A stretch of 64,000 bases of DNA from Limisphaera sp049537155 (GTDB lineage: Bacteria > Verrucomicrobiota > Verrucomicrobiia > Limisphaerales > Limisphaeraceae): assembly GCF_049537155.1 (NCBI RefSeq), contig NZ_JBMVQZ010000002.1:365310-429309 (forward strand), written 5' to 3'. Below, piece after piece: positions 10,105 to 21,687 of this stretch. The notes beneath the pieces are model-generated. The model made no database searches. It had not been told where the DNA came from and was given only the letters and a program-made list of their open reading frames with translations. Numbering within the stretch: position 1 is the first letter of the stretch; the number at the start of each line of letters is the position of its first letter. The position numbers were made by a program, and so were the translations under genes.

Positions 10105-10584
10105 ATGGACGAACTTTTAAAGATCCTGGCCAGCAACGCGCTGGAATCGCGCGAGACGATCGCCCGCATGCTGAACCTCTCGGTGGAGGAGGTGGAGGCT
10201 CGCATTCGGGAGTACGAAAAGGCGGGGATCATCCGCGGGTATCAGGCGATTCTGAACGAGGACCGGCTCGACCTGGACAAGGTGACGGCGGTGATCGAGG
10301 TGAAGGTCACCCCCCAGCGGGAAGGTGGGTTTGACCGCATTGCGGAGCGGATCAGCCGGTTTCCGGAGGTGCGATCGGCCTATCTGATGAGCGGTGCGTA
10401 CGATCTGCTGTTGTTTGTGGAGGGGCGGAACCTGCGGGAGGTGGCGGCGTTTGTGAGCGAGAAACTGGCGCCGCTGGAGGGCGTGTTGTCCACCGCCACG
10501 CATTTCATGCTGAAAACCTACAAGCGCCTGGGTGTTCTGATGCATCCGGAGACTCCTGATGAACGGCTCGCTGTCTCTCCGTGA
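10105..10584 (+). CDS. Lrp/AsnC family transcriptional regulator
   Basis: The 159-residue protein has an N-terminal helix-turn-helix (LLKILASNALESRETIARML...VEARIREYEKAGIIRGYQAIL) followed by a RAM/ASNC ligand-binding domain (VTAVIEVKV...VRSAYLMSGAYDLLLFVEG). The ATG at 10105 was chosen because GAGGGG lies seven bases upstream and the HTH then starts at the usual place. An in-frame start upstream would add only 10 residues. It overlaps the aminotransferase gene by 26 bp, so the two are translationally coupled. Lrp-type proteins sense amino acids, and this one most likely controls its own operon in response to the aminotransferase substrate or product. Confidence 0.92.
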   Translation: MDELLKILASNALESRETIARMLNLSVEEVEARIREYEKAGIIRGYQAILNEDRLDLDKVTAVIEVKVTPQREGGFDRIAERISRFPEVRSAYLMSGAYDLLLFVEGRNLREVAAFVSEKLAPLEGVLSTATHFMLKTYKRLGVLMHPETPDERLAVSP

Positions 10585-11761
10585 CCGGGTGGCGCGGCAG
10601 GTGCGGGACATTCCCCGCTCCGGCATCCGGGATTTCTTCGACATCGTCAGCACGATGCGGGACGTGATCAGTCTCAGCATCGGGGAACCGGATTTCGACA
10701 CGCCCTGGCATGTGCGCGAATACACGGTGTTTGCGCTGGAACGCGGGGCCACGCATTACACCAGCAACCTGGGGTATCTGGAGCTCCGGAAGGCCCTGTC
10801 ACGGTACGTGGCGCGTCAGTTCGGGGCGGAGTACAATCCGGAGACGGAGATTCTGGTGACGGTGGGGGTGAGCGAGGCGCTGGATCTGGCGTTGCGCGCG
10901 CTGATCAATCCGGGCGACGAGGTGCTGTATCATGAGCCGTGTTACGTGTCGTATCGTGCCCTGGTTCAGTTTGCGCACGGCGTTCCGGTGGCGGTGGAGA
11001 CGCGTGCCGAGGACGGTTTCCGGCTGACGCGCTCGATGCTCGAGTCGCGGGTGACGCCGCGGACCAAGGTACTGCTGCTGAATTTCCCCAACAACCCCAC
11101 CGGAGCGGTGATGGATCGGCGGGATCTGGAGGAGATCGCCGACTTCGTGCGCCGGCATGATCTGCTGGTCATCACGGATGAGATCTATGCCGAGCTCACG
11201 TACGACGCGCCGCATGTGAGCCTGGTGAGCCTGCCGGGGATGCGGGAGCGCACCATCTTCCTGCACGGGTTTTCCAAGGCATGGGCCATGACGGGGTTCC
11301 GTCTCGGCTATGCCTGTGCGCCGGCGGAGCTGATCGAGGCGATGATGAAGATTCATCAGTACACCATGCTCTGCGCCTCCTCGCTCAGCCAGAAGGCGGC
11401 CCTGGAGGCTCTGGCGCGACCCGAGGTGGACGTGCGCGAGATGGTGGACGAGTATCGGCGGCGCCGGAATTTCGTGGCTTCGGCCATGAGGGATCTGGGC
11501 CTGCCGTGTCCCGAGCCGCGCGGTGCGTTTTATGCCTTTCCGGACATCCGGCGCTTTGGACTGAGCTCCCGGGAGTTTGCCCTGCGATTTCTGCAGGAGG
11601 AAAAGGTGGCAGCCGTGCCCGGCACGGCCTTCGGCGGGTGCGGCGAGGGTTTCCTGCGCTGTGCCTACGCGACGGGGATGGAACAGTTGAAGGAGGCCAT
11701 GAACCGGTTGGGGCGGTTTGTCGCTCGTTTGGAGAAGGCGGGGGCGTCACGGGCCACCTGA
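10559..11761 (+). CDS. PLP-dependent class I/II aminotransferase
   Basis: The 400-residue protein is a fold-type I aminotransferase. It shows SIGEPDFDTP near the N-terminus, the substrate/PLP motif NFPNNPTG at 175-182, D207 in ITDEIY (pairs with the PLP ring nitrogen) and the Schiff-base lysine K240 in HGFSKAWAMTGFRLGY. Family knowledge: it transfers the amino group between an amino acid and a 2-oxo acid (aspartate-, alanine- or aromatic-type); the exact substrate cannot be read from the sequence. It overlaps the Lrp gene upstream, which suggests amino-acid-responsive control. The length is normal and all key residues are present. Confidence 0.93.
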   Translation: MNGSLSLRDRVARQVRDIPRSGIRDFFDIVSTMRDVISLSIGEPDFDTPWHVREYTVFALERGATHYTSNLGYLELRKALSRYVARQFGAEYNPETEILVTVGVSEALDLALRALINPGDEVLYHEPCYVSYRALVQFAHGVPVAVETRAEDGFRLTRSMLESRVTPRTKVLLLNFPNNPTGAVMDRRDLEEIADFVRRHDLLVITDEIYAELTYDAPHVSLVSLPGMRERTIFLHGFSKAWAMTGFRLGYACAPAELIEAMMKIHQYTMLCASSLSQKAALEALARPEVDVREMVDEYRRRRNFVASAMRDLGLPCPEPRGAFYAFPDIRRFGLSSREFALRFLQEEKVAAVPGTAFGGCGEGFLRCAYATGMEQLKEAMNRLGRFVARLEKAGASRAT

Positions 11762-11960
11762 CTTGCTCCCGGGAGGTTTCGGGGCGGGCGGGAGCGGGTG
11801 GCTGCAGGGCGCGGGTGCGGCAGCCCGGTATCGGCCCTTGGTTTTGCGGGCCGGTGTGGCAGGGGGCGTGGCGCCCGGCCGGTGAGGCGCCGGGCCCCGG
11901 CGGGGGGCTGGGTTCGTTGGCCAGAGGTATGGGGTGGCCCCGGGCGGATCGGCGCGGTGT

Positions 11961-13055
11961 ATGGCGCGGCTGGTTTCGGTCATCATGCCGGTCTGGAACG
12001 AGGCCGACTCGATCGAGGAGGCCGTCCGATCGGTGCTGAACCAGGAGTGGCCGGGGGAGGCACTGGAAGTGTGTGTGGTGGATGGGGGGTCCACGGACGG
12101 CACGCGGGCCATCCTGGCCCGTGTGGCGCGGGAGGATCCGCGGGTGCGGGTGTTGGAGAATCCGCGCCGGATCATTCCCGTGGCGTTGAACATCGGTTTG
12201 CGAGCGGCGCGTGGGGAGTGGTTGGCGCGGTTGGACGGGCACGGGAGCTGGCCTCCGGAGTACCTGCGGGAGTGCACCGCCTTTCTGGAGCGCGAAACGG
12301 GTCCGGCCGTGGCTGGCGGGGCTTGGGACTGTGTGGGGAAGGGGTGGCTTGGGGCGGCGGTGGCACGGGCCGTGGGTTCGCCCTGGGGGGTGGGCAATGC
12401 GCGGTACCGGACCGTGTCGGCGGAGGCCGGTGCGCAGGCTGTGGACAGTGTGCCGTTCTGGGTGACGCGGCGCGAGACGTTCGAGCGGCTGGGGTTGTTC
12501 CACGAGGGTTTTCTTTGCCACGAGGATTACGAGTTCAACTATCGCCTGCGCCGGGCGGGCGGACGGGTCTGGTTGCTGCCGTGGGTTCGGGCGCAGTACC
12601 GGGTTCGGTCCACCTGCGGTCGGCTGGCGCGCCAGTATTTTCGGTACGGCCATTGGAAGGGCCGGTTTTTGGTGATGGCACCGTGGTCGCTGCAGCCGCG
12701 TCATCTGGTGCCGCCGCTGTGGATGGCGGCGAACGTGGGGTGGGCGGCTGCCGCGCTGGCGGACCGGCGGTGGCTGCCGGCGGCAGCCGTCTGGGCCGGG
12801 TTGTACGCGGGATGGTTGTTGCTGGCGACGGCGGGTTTGTCGCGACGGCCGCGGCCGGCCGGCTGGGATGTGCGCAGTGCGCTGGTGCTTCCGTGGATCC
12901 TGTGCCTGGTGCATGCCGCATGGGGCACGGGGGTTTGGACCGGCCTGCTCCGGGGACCGGTTCATGGGCAGCCACCCGGTTGGCCGGGCGGCGGAGGAGA
13001 GTCCGGATCGGAGGAGACCCGGGAGGCCCGCGCAGAGCGGGGTCGGGCAGGCTGA
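11961..13055 (+). CDS. Family 2 glycosyltransferase, ExoA-like
   Basis: The 364-residue protein has a GT-A fold. It starts MARLVSVIMPVWNEADSIEEAV, then VCVVDGGSTDGT, a metal-binding LDGHGSWPPEY segment, HEDYEFNYRLRRAGG as the acceptor/base region, and a C-terminal membrane part (three to four helices from about residue 245). The layout and the LARQYFRYGHWKGR and SLQPRHLVPPL segments resemble ExoA-type beta-glucosyltransferases of exopolysaccharide synthesis. The ATG at 11961 is preferred to an upstream in-frame ATG at 11934 because it starts right at the fold. It ends 13 bp before the U32 gene, so the two may be co-transcribed although no functional link is obvious. Confidence 0.88.
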   Translation: MARLVSVIMPVWNEADSIEEAVRSVLNQEWPGEALEVCVVDGGSTDGTRAILARVAREDPRVRVLENPRRIIPVALNIGLRAARGEWLARLDGHGSWPPEYLRECTAFLERETGPAVAGGAWDCVGKGWLGAAVARAVGSPWGVGNARYRTVSAEAGAQAVDSVPFWVTRRETFERLGLFHEGFLCHEDYEFNYRLRRAGGRVWLLPWVRAQYRVRSTCGRLARQYFRYGHWKGRFLVMAPWSLQPRHLVPPLWMAANVGWAAAALADRRWLPAAAVWAGLYAGWLLLATAGLSRRPRPAGWDVRSALVLPWILCLVHAAWGTGVWTGLLRGPVHGQPPGWPGGGGESGSEETREARAERGRAG

Positions 13056-13068
13056 CCTTGCCAGCGGG

Positions 13069-15762
<2,694 letters not shown>

Positions 15763-15808
15763 TGGAGCGCGCGGAGTGTGTGCAACCTTCCGTGATCGTG
15801 TCCGCCCG

Positions 15809-17290
15809 ATGGTGTTGGTGGCGTGGTTGGCTGCGGGCGCGCGCCTGACGGCCCTCGAGTCGGGGCCGTTGGTTCATCGTTTCCCCCTGACGTTGGAGGA
15901 GGGCAAGCGGACCGAGGCACTCGGCCCGTTGTTCGCGCGGGAGGATGACGAGGACACCCGGATGTGGGCGGTTCATCCGGTGGTCTCCGTCGAGAGTTGG
16001 AAGGGGCAGGACCGCCTCTCGGTGGATGTGTTGTATCCCCTGTTCACGTACGATCGGACCGGGTCGGAGGCGCGCTGGCAGCTGATGCAGCTTTTGTCCG
16101 GCAGCCGGGGTGCCGATCAGGAACAGCGGACCACGGCGCGATGGACGTTGTTTCCCGTCCTGTTTTGGCAGCGTTCGGAGGATCCTGAACGCGAGGCGTT
16201 CGCGTTCCTCCCCTTTTACGGGCATCTGGAGAAGCGACTGTTCCGGGATGAAATTGACGTGGTGCTCTTCCCGCTCTGGAGCCGCACCCGCAAGCGCGAG
16301 GTGGTGACGGAGAACTGGTTCTACCCGGTTTATCACCGCCGGTACGGTCCCGGGTTGGAAGGCTGGCAGGTCTGGCCGTTTTACGGTCGGGAGGAAAAGG
16401 TGCCCACGCTGCAGACCAATGCCTGGGGCGAGACGGAACTTTCCTCCGGGTACCGCAAGCGATTCGTGTTGTGGCCGGTCTTTTTCGACGTTCGAACCGG
16501 CCTGGGAACGGAGAGTCCGGGCCATCAGCGCATGTTTCTGCCGTTCTACGCGGAGAGCGCATCGGAGCGGGGACGCAGCCGGTCATGGGGCTGGCCACTT
16601 GGGGTCGCGGTGAGCACCCAATCGGCGACCGGGTACCGTGAGGTGGGCGCGCCGTGGCCGTTCGTGGTTTGGGGCGACGGACCCGGTCGGGCCACGCATC
16701 GATTCTGGCCGTTTTACGGGATTTCGGTCCGGACCAACGGGCAACGGCAGTTTCTGTTGTGGCCGCTGTGGCAGCAGCGGCGGAGCCGGACGGCCGGGAT
16801 GGAGCGTGCGGACACGCGCATGGGATTGTTCGTGTATCGCGAGGTGGAGGAACGGCTGGTGGAGGGCCGGCGTCTGAGACGGTCCTTGTGGCCGTTGTTT
16901 GCCCATCGGCAGGACGAGTTGGGGCGCAGCCGGCTGCAGGTGTTGGCGCCTTTGGAGCCGGTCCTGCCGGGCAACCCGGGCGTGGAGCGCAACTACAGTG
17001 CCCTGTGGTCGGTCTGGCGCGCGGAAGAGGATCCCGTGACGGGCCGGTCTGGGAGGTCGTTTCTGTGGAATCTCTGGCGTTGGGATGGCGGTCCGGCGGG
17101 CCGAAAGTGCTCGCTGCTGTTCGGGATGGTTCGGTATGAATCGGACGGGGACGGGTCGCGGTGGCGATTGCTGGGATTGCCCGTCTGGAGGCGGCCTGCG
17201 CAACCGCGCGAGGGAGACAAGCCCGTTGGGGTCGCCGGGGGAGCGTTGACACCCGGAAGGGAACGGGAAAGGGCCGCCGCTGCGGATTGA
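15809..17290 (+). CDS. Uncharacterised exported protein with aromatic WP(L/F)(F/Y) repeats
   Basis: The 493-residue protein is not recognised as a named family. The start ATG at 15809 (MVLVAWLAAGARLTA) gives a signal-peptide-like N-terminus. The body is a long series of short strands with the pattern aromatic-Pro-aromatic: LFPVLFW, FLPFYG, LFPLWS, FYPVYH, VWPFYG, LWPVFF, FLPFYA, PWPFVVW, FWPFYG, LWPLWQ, LWPLFA, then degenerate LWSVWR, LWNLWR, LPVWRR. Spacing is mostly 18-22 residues, with polar, Arg/Glu-rich linkers. This suggests a beta-hairpin repeat, maybe an outer-membrane barrel or another all-beta structure. It lies between the U32 gene and, 9 bp downstream, mlaE, so it may be co-transcribed with the lipid transport genes. 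Confidence 0.75.
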   Translation: MVLVAWLAAGARLTALESGPLVHRFPLTLEEGKRTEALGPLFAREDDEDTRMWAVHPVVSVESWKGQDRLSVDVLYPLFTYDRTGSEARWQLMQLLSGSRGADQEQRTTARWTLFPVLFWQRSEDPEREAFAFLPFYGHLEKRLFRDEIDVVLFPLWSRTRKREVVTENWFYPVYHRRYGPGLEGWQVWPFYGREEKVPTLQTNAWGETELSSGYRKRFVLWPVFFDVRTGLGTESPGHQRMFLPFYAESASERGRSRSWGWPLGVAVSTQSATGYREVGAPWPFVVWGDGPGRATHRFWPFYGISVRTNGQRQFLLWPLWQQRRSRTAGMERADTRMGLFVYREVEERLVEGRRLRRSLWPLFAHRQDELGRSRLQVLAPLEPVLPGNPGVERNYSALWSVWRAEEDPVTGRSGRSFLWNLWRWDGGPAGRKCSLLFGMVRYESDGDGSRWRLLGLPVWRRPAQPREGDKPVGVAGGALTPGRERERAAAAD

Positions 17291-17299
17291 GGGACCGGC

Positions 17300-18037
17300 A
17301 TGTTCGAGAACCTGGGCGAGATGGTGATTTTGCTGGGGCGCACGCTCCGGTCGTTGCCGCTGGTGTGGCGGCACCGGCGGAAGGTGTTCGAGCAGTTTTA
17401 CGAGATCGGCAACGCCAGCCTGCTGATGGTGTGCATGTTGTCGTTCTTCATCGGGGCGGTGGTGGCGTTGCAGACGGGGCCGGTGCTGGTGGACCGCGGG
17501 CTGGCGGCGGCGGTGGGGGGAATCGTGGGTGTGTCCATCTGCAAGGAACTGGCTCCGGTGATGATGGCCATCCTGATAGCGGGGCGGAACGGGTCAGCCA
17601 TGGCCGCGGAGATTGGTTCGATGCAGGTTTACCAGGAGATAGACGCCCTGCGGACGATGCGGATTGATCCGGTGCATTTTCTGGTGATGCCGCGGTTGGT
17701 GGCGTTGGCGTTGGCGCTGCCGCTGCTGGTGATGATGGCGATCATGGTGGGCTGGTTCGGGGGCGCGCTGGTGGCGGCGTACAACGACCGGATCGCCATC
17801 GGGTTCCGGGCGTTTTTCGAGAATCTGCGGGACGTCGTGGCGCTGGAGGACGTGCTGAACGGTCTGTTCAAGAGTTTCGTGTTCGCGTGGATCGTGGGGG
17901 TGATCTGTTGTCATCAGGGCCTGGTGACACGGGGTGGGCCGCGGGGCATCGGCCGGTCGGTGACCAAGGCGGTGGTGAACTCGATCGTGTTGATCGTGGT
18001 GTCGGATTACATTCTGACGCGGCTGTTGCTTTCATGA
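17300..18037 (+). CDS. mlaE: MlaE-type ABC transporter permease
   Basis: The 245-residue membrane protein carries the MlaE family core SICKELAPVMMAILIAGRNG followed by SAMAAEIGSMQVYQEIDAL, with five to six hydrophobic helices. Together with an MCE protein and an ATPase it forms an inner-membrane complex that moves phospholipids between the inner and outer membranes to keep outer-membrane asymmetry. It overlaps mlaF by 4 bp (ATGA), which shows tight translational coupling. The length is normal for the family (about 250-260). Confidence 0.94.
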   Translation: MFENLGEMVILLGRTLRSLPLVWRHRRKVFEQFYEIGNASLLMVCMLSFFIGAVVALQTGPVLVDRGLAAAVGGIVGVSICKELAPVMMAILIAGRNGSAMAAEIGSMQVYQEIDALRTMRIDPVHFLVMPRLVALALALPLLVMMAIMVGWFGGALVAAYNDRIAIGFRAFFENLRDVVALEDVLNGLFKSFVFAWIVGVICCHQGLVTRGGPRGIGRSVTKAVVNSIVLIVVSDYILTRLLLS

Positions 18038-18810
18038 ACGCGGCTTCGGACCAACGTTCGGGCGGTGTGGCGATGGAGGTGCGGGACCTGCGCAAGCGGT
18101 TCGGCGCCGAGGAGGTGCTGCGGGGGGTGAGTTTTTCGGTGGACCCGGCCGAGGTGTTTGTGCTGATGGGGCCCAGCGGCAGCGGCAAGAGCGTGTTGTT
18201 GCGGCACATCATCGGGTTGGAAGAGCCGGATGCCGGTGAAATCCGGATCAACGGTGAACCGGTGCGGGGACCCGGTGTCCTGGACCGCTACCGGGTGGCG
18301 ATGGTGTTTCAGTCGGCGGCGTTGTTGAATTCGCTGACGGTTGCGGAGAATGTGGGGTTGTACCTGAGCGAACACCGCCTGTGCCCGCCCGAAGAGATTC
18401 GGCGCATTGTTTCGGAGAAGCTGGCGCTGGTCGGTCTGGCCGGCACGGAGGACAAGCTGCCCGGACAACTCTCCGGGGGGATGCGCAAACGGGTGGCCAT
18501 CGCCCGTGCGCTGGTGATGGAGCCGCAACTGATCCTGTACGACGAGCCGACGAGCGAACTGGATCCCTTGTCGGCCCAGGTGATTGCCGAGGAGATCGTC
18601 AGCCTGCGGGATCGGATCGGGGTCACCTCGATCGTGGTGACCCACGATCGTGCCCTGGCGTTCGGTGTGGGTGACCGGATCGGTTTTTTGAACGAGGGCC
18701 GGCTCGTGGCGGTGGACCGGCCGGATCGGCTGGCGAGCCATTCGGACCCGGTGTTGCGAAGATTCCTGCAGGCGGCCAGCCTGCAACCTACCCAGGAGGT
18801 GCGCGCATGA
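18034..18810 (+). CDS. mlaF: MlaF-type ABC transporter ATPase
   Basis: The 258-residue ATPase has Walker A GPSGSGKS, Q-loop region AMVFQSAALLNSLTV, signature LSGGMRKR, Walker B LILYDEPTSELDP and switch histidine in VVTHD. The ATG at 18034 overlaps the mlaE stop. An alternative ATG at 18073 (MEVRDLRKRF) would trim 13 residues. It powers lipid transport by the MlaE permease. The D-loop region reads TSELDP rather than the common TSGLDP, a small deviation. It overlaps mlaD by 4 bp. Confidence 0.94.
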   Translation: MNAASDQRSGGVAMEVRDLRKRFGAEEVLRGVSFSVDPAEVFVLMGPSGSGKSVLLRHIIGLEEPDAGEIRINGEPVRGPGVLDRYRVAMVFQSAALLNSLTVAENVGLYLSEHRLCPPEEIRRIVSEKLALVGLAGTEDKLPGQLSGGMRKRVAIARALVMEPQLILYDEPTSELDPLSAQVIAEEIVSLRDRIGVTSIVVTHDRALAFGVGDRIGFLNEGRLVAVDRPDRLASHSDPVLRRFLQAASLQPTQEVRA

Positions 18811-19778
18811 AAGATTCGCTGGAGACCCGGCTGGGCATGTTCGTGGCGTTGACCCTGGTGGCCGGTGTGCTGGTCATGGAGCTGGCCGGTGGACTGGAGC
18901 GTCTCCGCCAGGGACCGCGCGTGCATGCGTTCTTCCGCAACGCGCTCGAGTTGAAGGTGGGCGACCGCGTCAAAATGGCGGGCGTGGACATCGGTCGCGT
19001 GGAAGCGATCCGTCTCGAGGGCGATCGGGTCCGCGTGACCATGAAACTCAGGCCGGATCACCCGGTGAACACGGAGTGTGTGGCCACCATCAAGTTCACA
19101 GGGTTGATGGGGCAGAACTATGTGTCGCTGGATTTCGGGCGGCCGGATGCGCCCCGGGCCGAGGACGGGACCGTGCTCAAATCGACGGAGCAACCGGATT
19201 TCGCCGCGCTGATGGCGCGTCTGGACAACGTGGCCTCCGGCGTGGAAAACCTCACACGCAGTTTCACCGGGCACAAGATTGACAACTTGCTCGGTCCGCT
19301 GACCGATTTCGTGCGCCAGAACAGCGGCACGCTGAGCCAGACCCTGACCAACCTGCGCGACGTCACGGCCCGGATCCGCTCGGGCGAGGGGACGGTGGGA
19401 CGCCTGATTTACGACGAGACCCTGCACGCGGCGGCCCTGAACACGGTGTCGAACCTGGACCGGACGCTGGACACCGTCGATCGTGCGGTGGAGGAGGCCC
19501 GTGGGTTGGTGGCCGAGGCGCGCGCGGGTCAGGGTACCCTGGGCCGTTTGATCACCGATCCGGCACTTTACCGGGAGTCCACCAATGCCATGACCCAACT
19601 GCGCGAAATCCTGCAGAAGATCAACCGGGGCGAGGGTTCGGCGGGCAAGCTGGTGAACGATGACGCGCTCTACCGCAACGCCCGGCTGACGTTGCAGAAG
19701 CTCGACAAGGCCACGGAGGGCCTCGAAGACCAGGGGCCGCTCAGCGTGATGAGCCTGCTGGTGAACACGTTGTTCTGA
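18807..19778 (+). CDS. mlaD: MCE/MlaD family substrate-binding protein
   Basis: The 323-residue protein has an N-terminal membrane anchor (GMFVALTLVAGVLVMELAGG), one MCE domain (about 38-115, with VKMAGVDIGRVEAIRLEGD and TGLMGQNYVSLDFG) and a long helical tail. The tail has three repeats of G(E/Q)G(T/S)xG(R/K)L(I/V)xD: near residues 193, 237 and 280. Family knowledge: MCE domains form rings that pass lipids across the periplasm. The tail is longer than that of E. coli MlaD (183 residues) and may form a helical channel or reach an outer-membrane partner. It overlaps mlaF. No mlaB or mlaC follows. Confidence 0.92.
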   Translation: MKDSLETRLGMFVALTLVAGVLVMELAGGLERLRQGPRVHAFFRNALELKVGDRVKMAGVDIGRVEAIRLEGDRVRVTMKLRPDHPVNTECVATIKFTGLMGQNYVSLDFGRPDAPRAEDGTVLKSTEQPDFAALMARLDNVASGVENLTRSFTGHKIDNLLGPLTDFVRQNSGTLSQTLTNLRDVTARIRSGEGTVGRLIYDETLHAAALNTVSNLDRTLDTVDRAVEEARGLVAEARAGQGTLGRLITDPALYRESTNAMTQLREILQKINRGEGSAGKLVNDDALYRNARLTLQKLDKATEGLEDQGPLSVMSLLVNTLF

Positions 19779-19810
19779 TCGGGGCGGCGTCGCCGCAGGG
19801 AGTCCCTGCC

Positions 19811-20860
19811 ATGACACGACGGATCTACCAGGAAATGGCCCGGCTGTCCGCCGAGGGCCGTCCATTCGCGTTGGGATTGATCGCGCGGGTGAAGGGCTCC
19901 AGCCCGCAGCGTACGGGGGCCAAGGCATTGTTCCTGCCGGAGGGCGGCATCGTGGGCACATTGGGCGGCGGTTGTCTGGAAGCCGAGGTCCAGGCACGTG
20001 CCCTGCGGGCGTTGCGAACCGGCAAACCGGACACATTCGACCTCCTGCTGGATCATGACTTCGGATGGGACGACGGCCTGATCTGCGGGGGACGCGTCCA
20101 GGGACTCATCCTGCCGGACGCACATCGCGTGGGGCCTTTGTGGGCCGAGCTGGCGGAGGCGACGGAGCCGGTGCGCTGGGGTGTGCGGGAGGACTTCTCC
20201 ATCGCGCGGGTCGAGGGGCCGGGCGGTTCCTGGCTCTATGAGGAGACCGTTCATCCGCCGTTTGCCTTGTGGATCGCCGGCTCCGGTCACGTGGCCCAGG
20301 CGGTCGCGCCGCTGGCGCTGCAGCTGGATTTTGCGGTGACCGTTTTCGACGACCGGCCCGGGCTTGCGAATCACCGGCTGTTTCCCGAGCCGACCATCCT
20401 GCGGGTGGGCCCGTGGCACGAACTGTTACACGAGCCGCTTCCGCGGGTGCCGACCTTTGGCCTGATTGTCACCCGCGGCCACCAGCACGATGCGCTGGTG
20501 TTGTCGGAGTGGATCCACAGGCCGTTCGCGTTTCTCGGCATGATCGGCAGCCGGCGCAAGGCCCGGTTGATCCGGGAACAGTTCCTTCGCCAGAAGCTGG
20601 CAACGGCCGGGCAGTTGGACCGTGTGGTGTGTCCGGTCGGACTGCCGATCCACGCCATTGGGGTGAACGAGATCGCGGTGAGCGTCCTGGCACAGTTCAT
20701 CCAGTGCCGGGCGGAGCTGCTGGGGCTGGCCAGGACACAGGACGCGAGCCCGACCGCCCGGGCCTCGGAGCCGCCCTCGTCCGGCGAGGGATCGGCAGCA
20801 GCCCCATGCGCAACCTCCCCCGGGGACACACCTCAGGGCTGGCAGCCCGGACAAAAATAG
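19811..20860 (+). CDS. xdhC: XdhC/CoxI family molybdoenzyme maturation factor
   Basis: The 349-residue protein has the XdhC_CoxI N-terminal domain (LIARVKGSSPQRTGAKALF...GIVGTLGGGCLEAEV, then FGWDDGLICGGRVQGLI with a conserved Cys) and a C-terminal Rossmann domain (LWIAGSGHVAQAVAPLA...VTVFDDRP; FLGMIGSRRKARLI). Family knowledge: XdhC inserts sulfurated molybdenum cofactor into xanthine-dehydrogenase-type enzymes. No such enzyme is in the window, so its client is encoded elsewhere. The last 30 residues are a Ser/Gly/Pro-rich tail overlapping mutM tail-to-tail by 28 bp. It lies 32 bp after mlaD and could be read through from the mla operon. Confidence 0.9.
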   Translation: MTRRIYQEMARLSAEGRPFALGLIARVKGSSPQRTGAKALFLPEGGIVGTLGGGCLEAEVQARALRALRTGKPDTFDLLLDHDFGWDDGLICGGRVQGLILPDAHRVGPLWAELAEATEPVRWGVREDFSIARVEGPGGSWLYEETVHPPFALWIAGSGHVAQAVAPLALQLDFAVTVFDDRPGLANHRLFPEPTILRVGPWHELLHEPLPRVPTFGLIVTRGHQHDALVLSEWIHRPFAFLGMIGSRRKARLIREQFLRQKLATAGQLDRVVCPVGLPIHAIGVNEIAVSVLAQFIQCRAELLGLARTQDASPTARASEPPSSGEGSAAAPCATSPGDTPQGWQPGQK

Positions 20861-21678
20861 GTGCCGCGCCCCGCGAGCACGATGCGACGAATGGGCGCGC
20901 CGCAACGGCGGCACGGATCGCCCTCCCGTTCGTAAACGGCGAAACGTTCCCGCGGAGGAGATGAACTGCCGGCGACCCGCCCGAAGTAGAAGAGCCGGTC
21001 CCGACCGGTTCCGGTCCAATCGAGGTTCAACTTCGACCCGAACCGAATGGCCCGGCGCAGGACACGGCGGATGGCGGCGACCAGACGCGCGACCTCGGTG
21101 CCGGCCAGCCTGTCCGAGCGGCGGACCGGCGACAGGCCGGCTTCCCACAGACTTTCGCAGACGTAGATGTTGCCCAGGCCGGCCACGACCGTCTGGTCGA
21201 GCAGCCGTACCTTGAGCAATTGACGGGAGCAGACCAGGAGAGCCCCCAGCCGGGCCGCGGTGAAGGTTCGTTCCAGCGGCTCGGGACCCAACCGGCGGAG
21301 GGGCGCCTCATCCCAGCCCGAGCGGCCGAAACCGCGGGGATCCGAAAAGACCAGCCGGGCGCGGTTCAAGTCCCAGAACATTCGCGTGTGCGGGGGCAAC
21401 GGGGCGCCCGCCGGCTGCAGCCACAGCCGGCCGGTCATGCCCAGGTGCATCCAAAACAAACCGGGCACTCCCGGTGCGGGGTCCAGTTCGACGCATATGT
21501 ACTTGCCGCGGCGCCGGACGTGGCGGATCCGGCGGCCCCGCAAGACGCGATCGGCCGGGGTCGGATCTGGTGGAAACAGGATGGACGGACGCAACAGTTC
21601 GACCTGGCGAATCGCCTGTCCCCGGAGCTGCGGGTCCAGGTGACGGACGAGGACCTCCACTTCGGGCAGTTCGGGCAT
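20833..21678 (-). CDS. mutM: Formamidopyrimidine-DNA glycosylase
   Basis: The 281-residue protein begins PELPEVEV with catalytic Pro2 and Glu3, has the conserved RRGKY lysine near residue 59, the helix-two-turn-helix DQTVVAGLGNIYVCESLW, and a C-terminal zinc finger CRRCGAPIRR...GRGTYFCPGCQ. It excises 8-oxoguanine and ring-opened purines and cuts the abasic site. It lies 9 bp after the phosphoribosyltransferase gene, so the two form an operon. It converges on xdhC with a 28-bp overlap. The length and all key residues are typical. Confidence 0.96.
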   Translation of the reverse strand: MPELPEVEVLVRHLDPQLRGQAIRQVELLRPSILFPPDPTPADRVLRGRRIRHVRRRGKYICVELDPAPGVPGLFWMHLGMTGRLWLQPAGAPLPPHTRMFWDLNRARLVFSDPRGFGRSGWDEAPLRRLGPEPLERTFTAARLGALLVCSRQLLKVRLLDQTVVAGLGNIYVCESLWEAGLSPVRRSDRLAGTEVARLVAAIRRVLRRAIRFGSKLNLDWTGTGRDRLFYFGRVAGSSSPPRERFAVYEREGDPCRRCGAPIRRIVLAGRGTYFCPGCQP

Positions 21679-21687
21679 GGACCGGGA

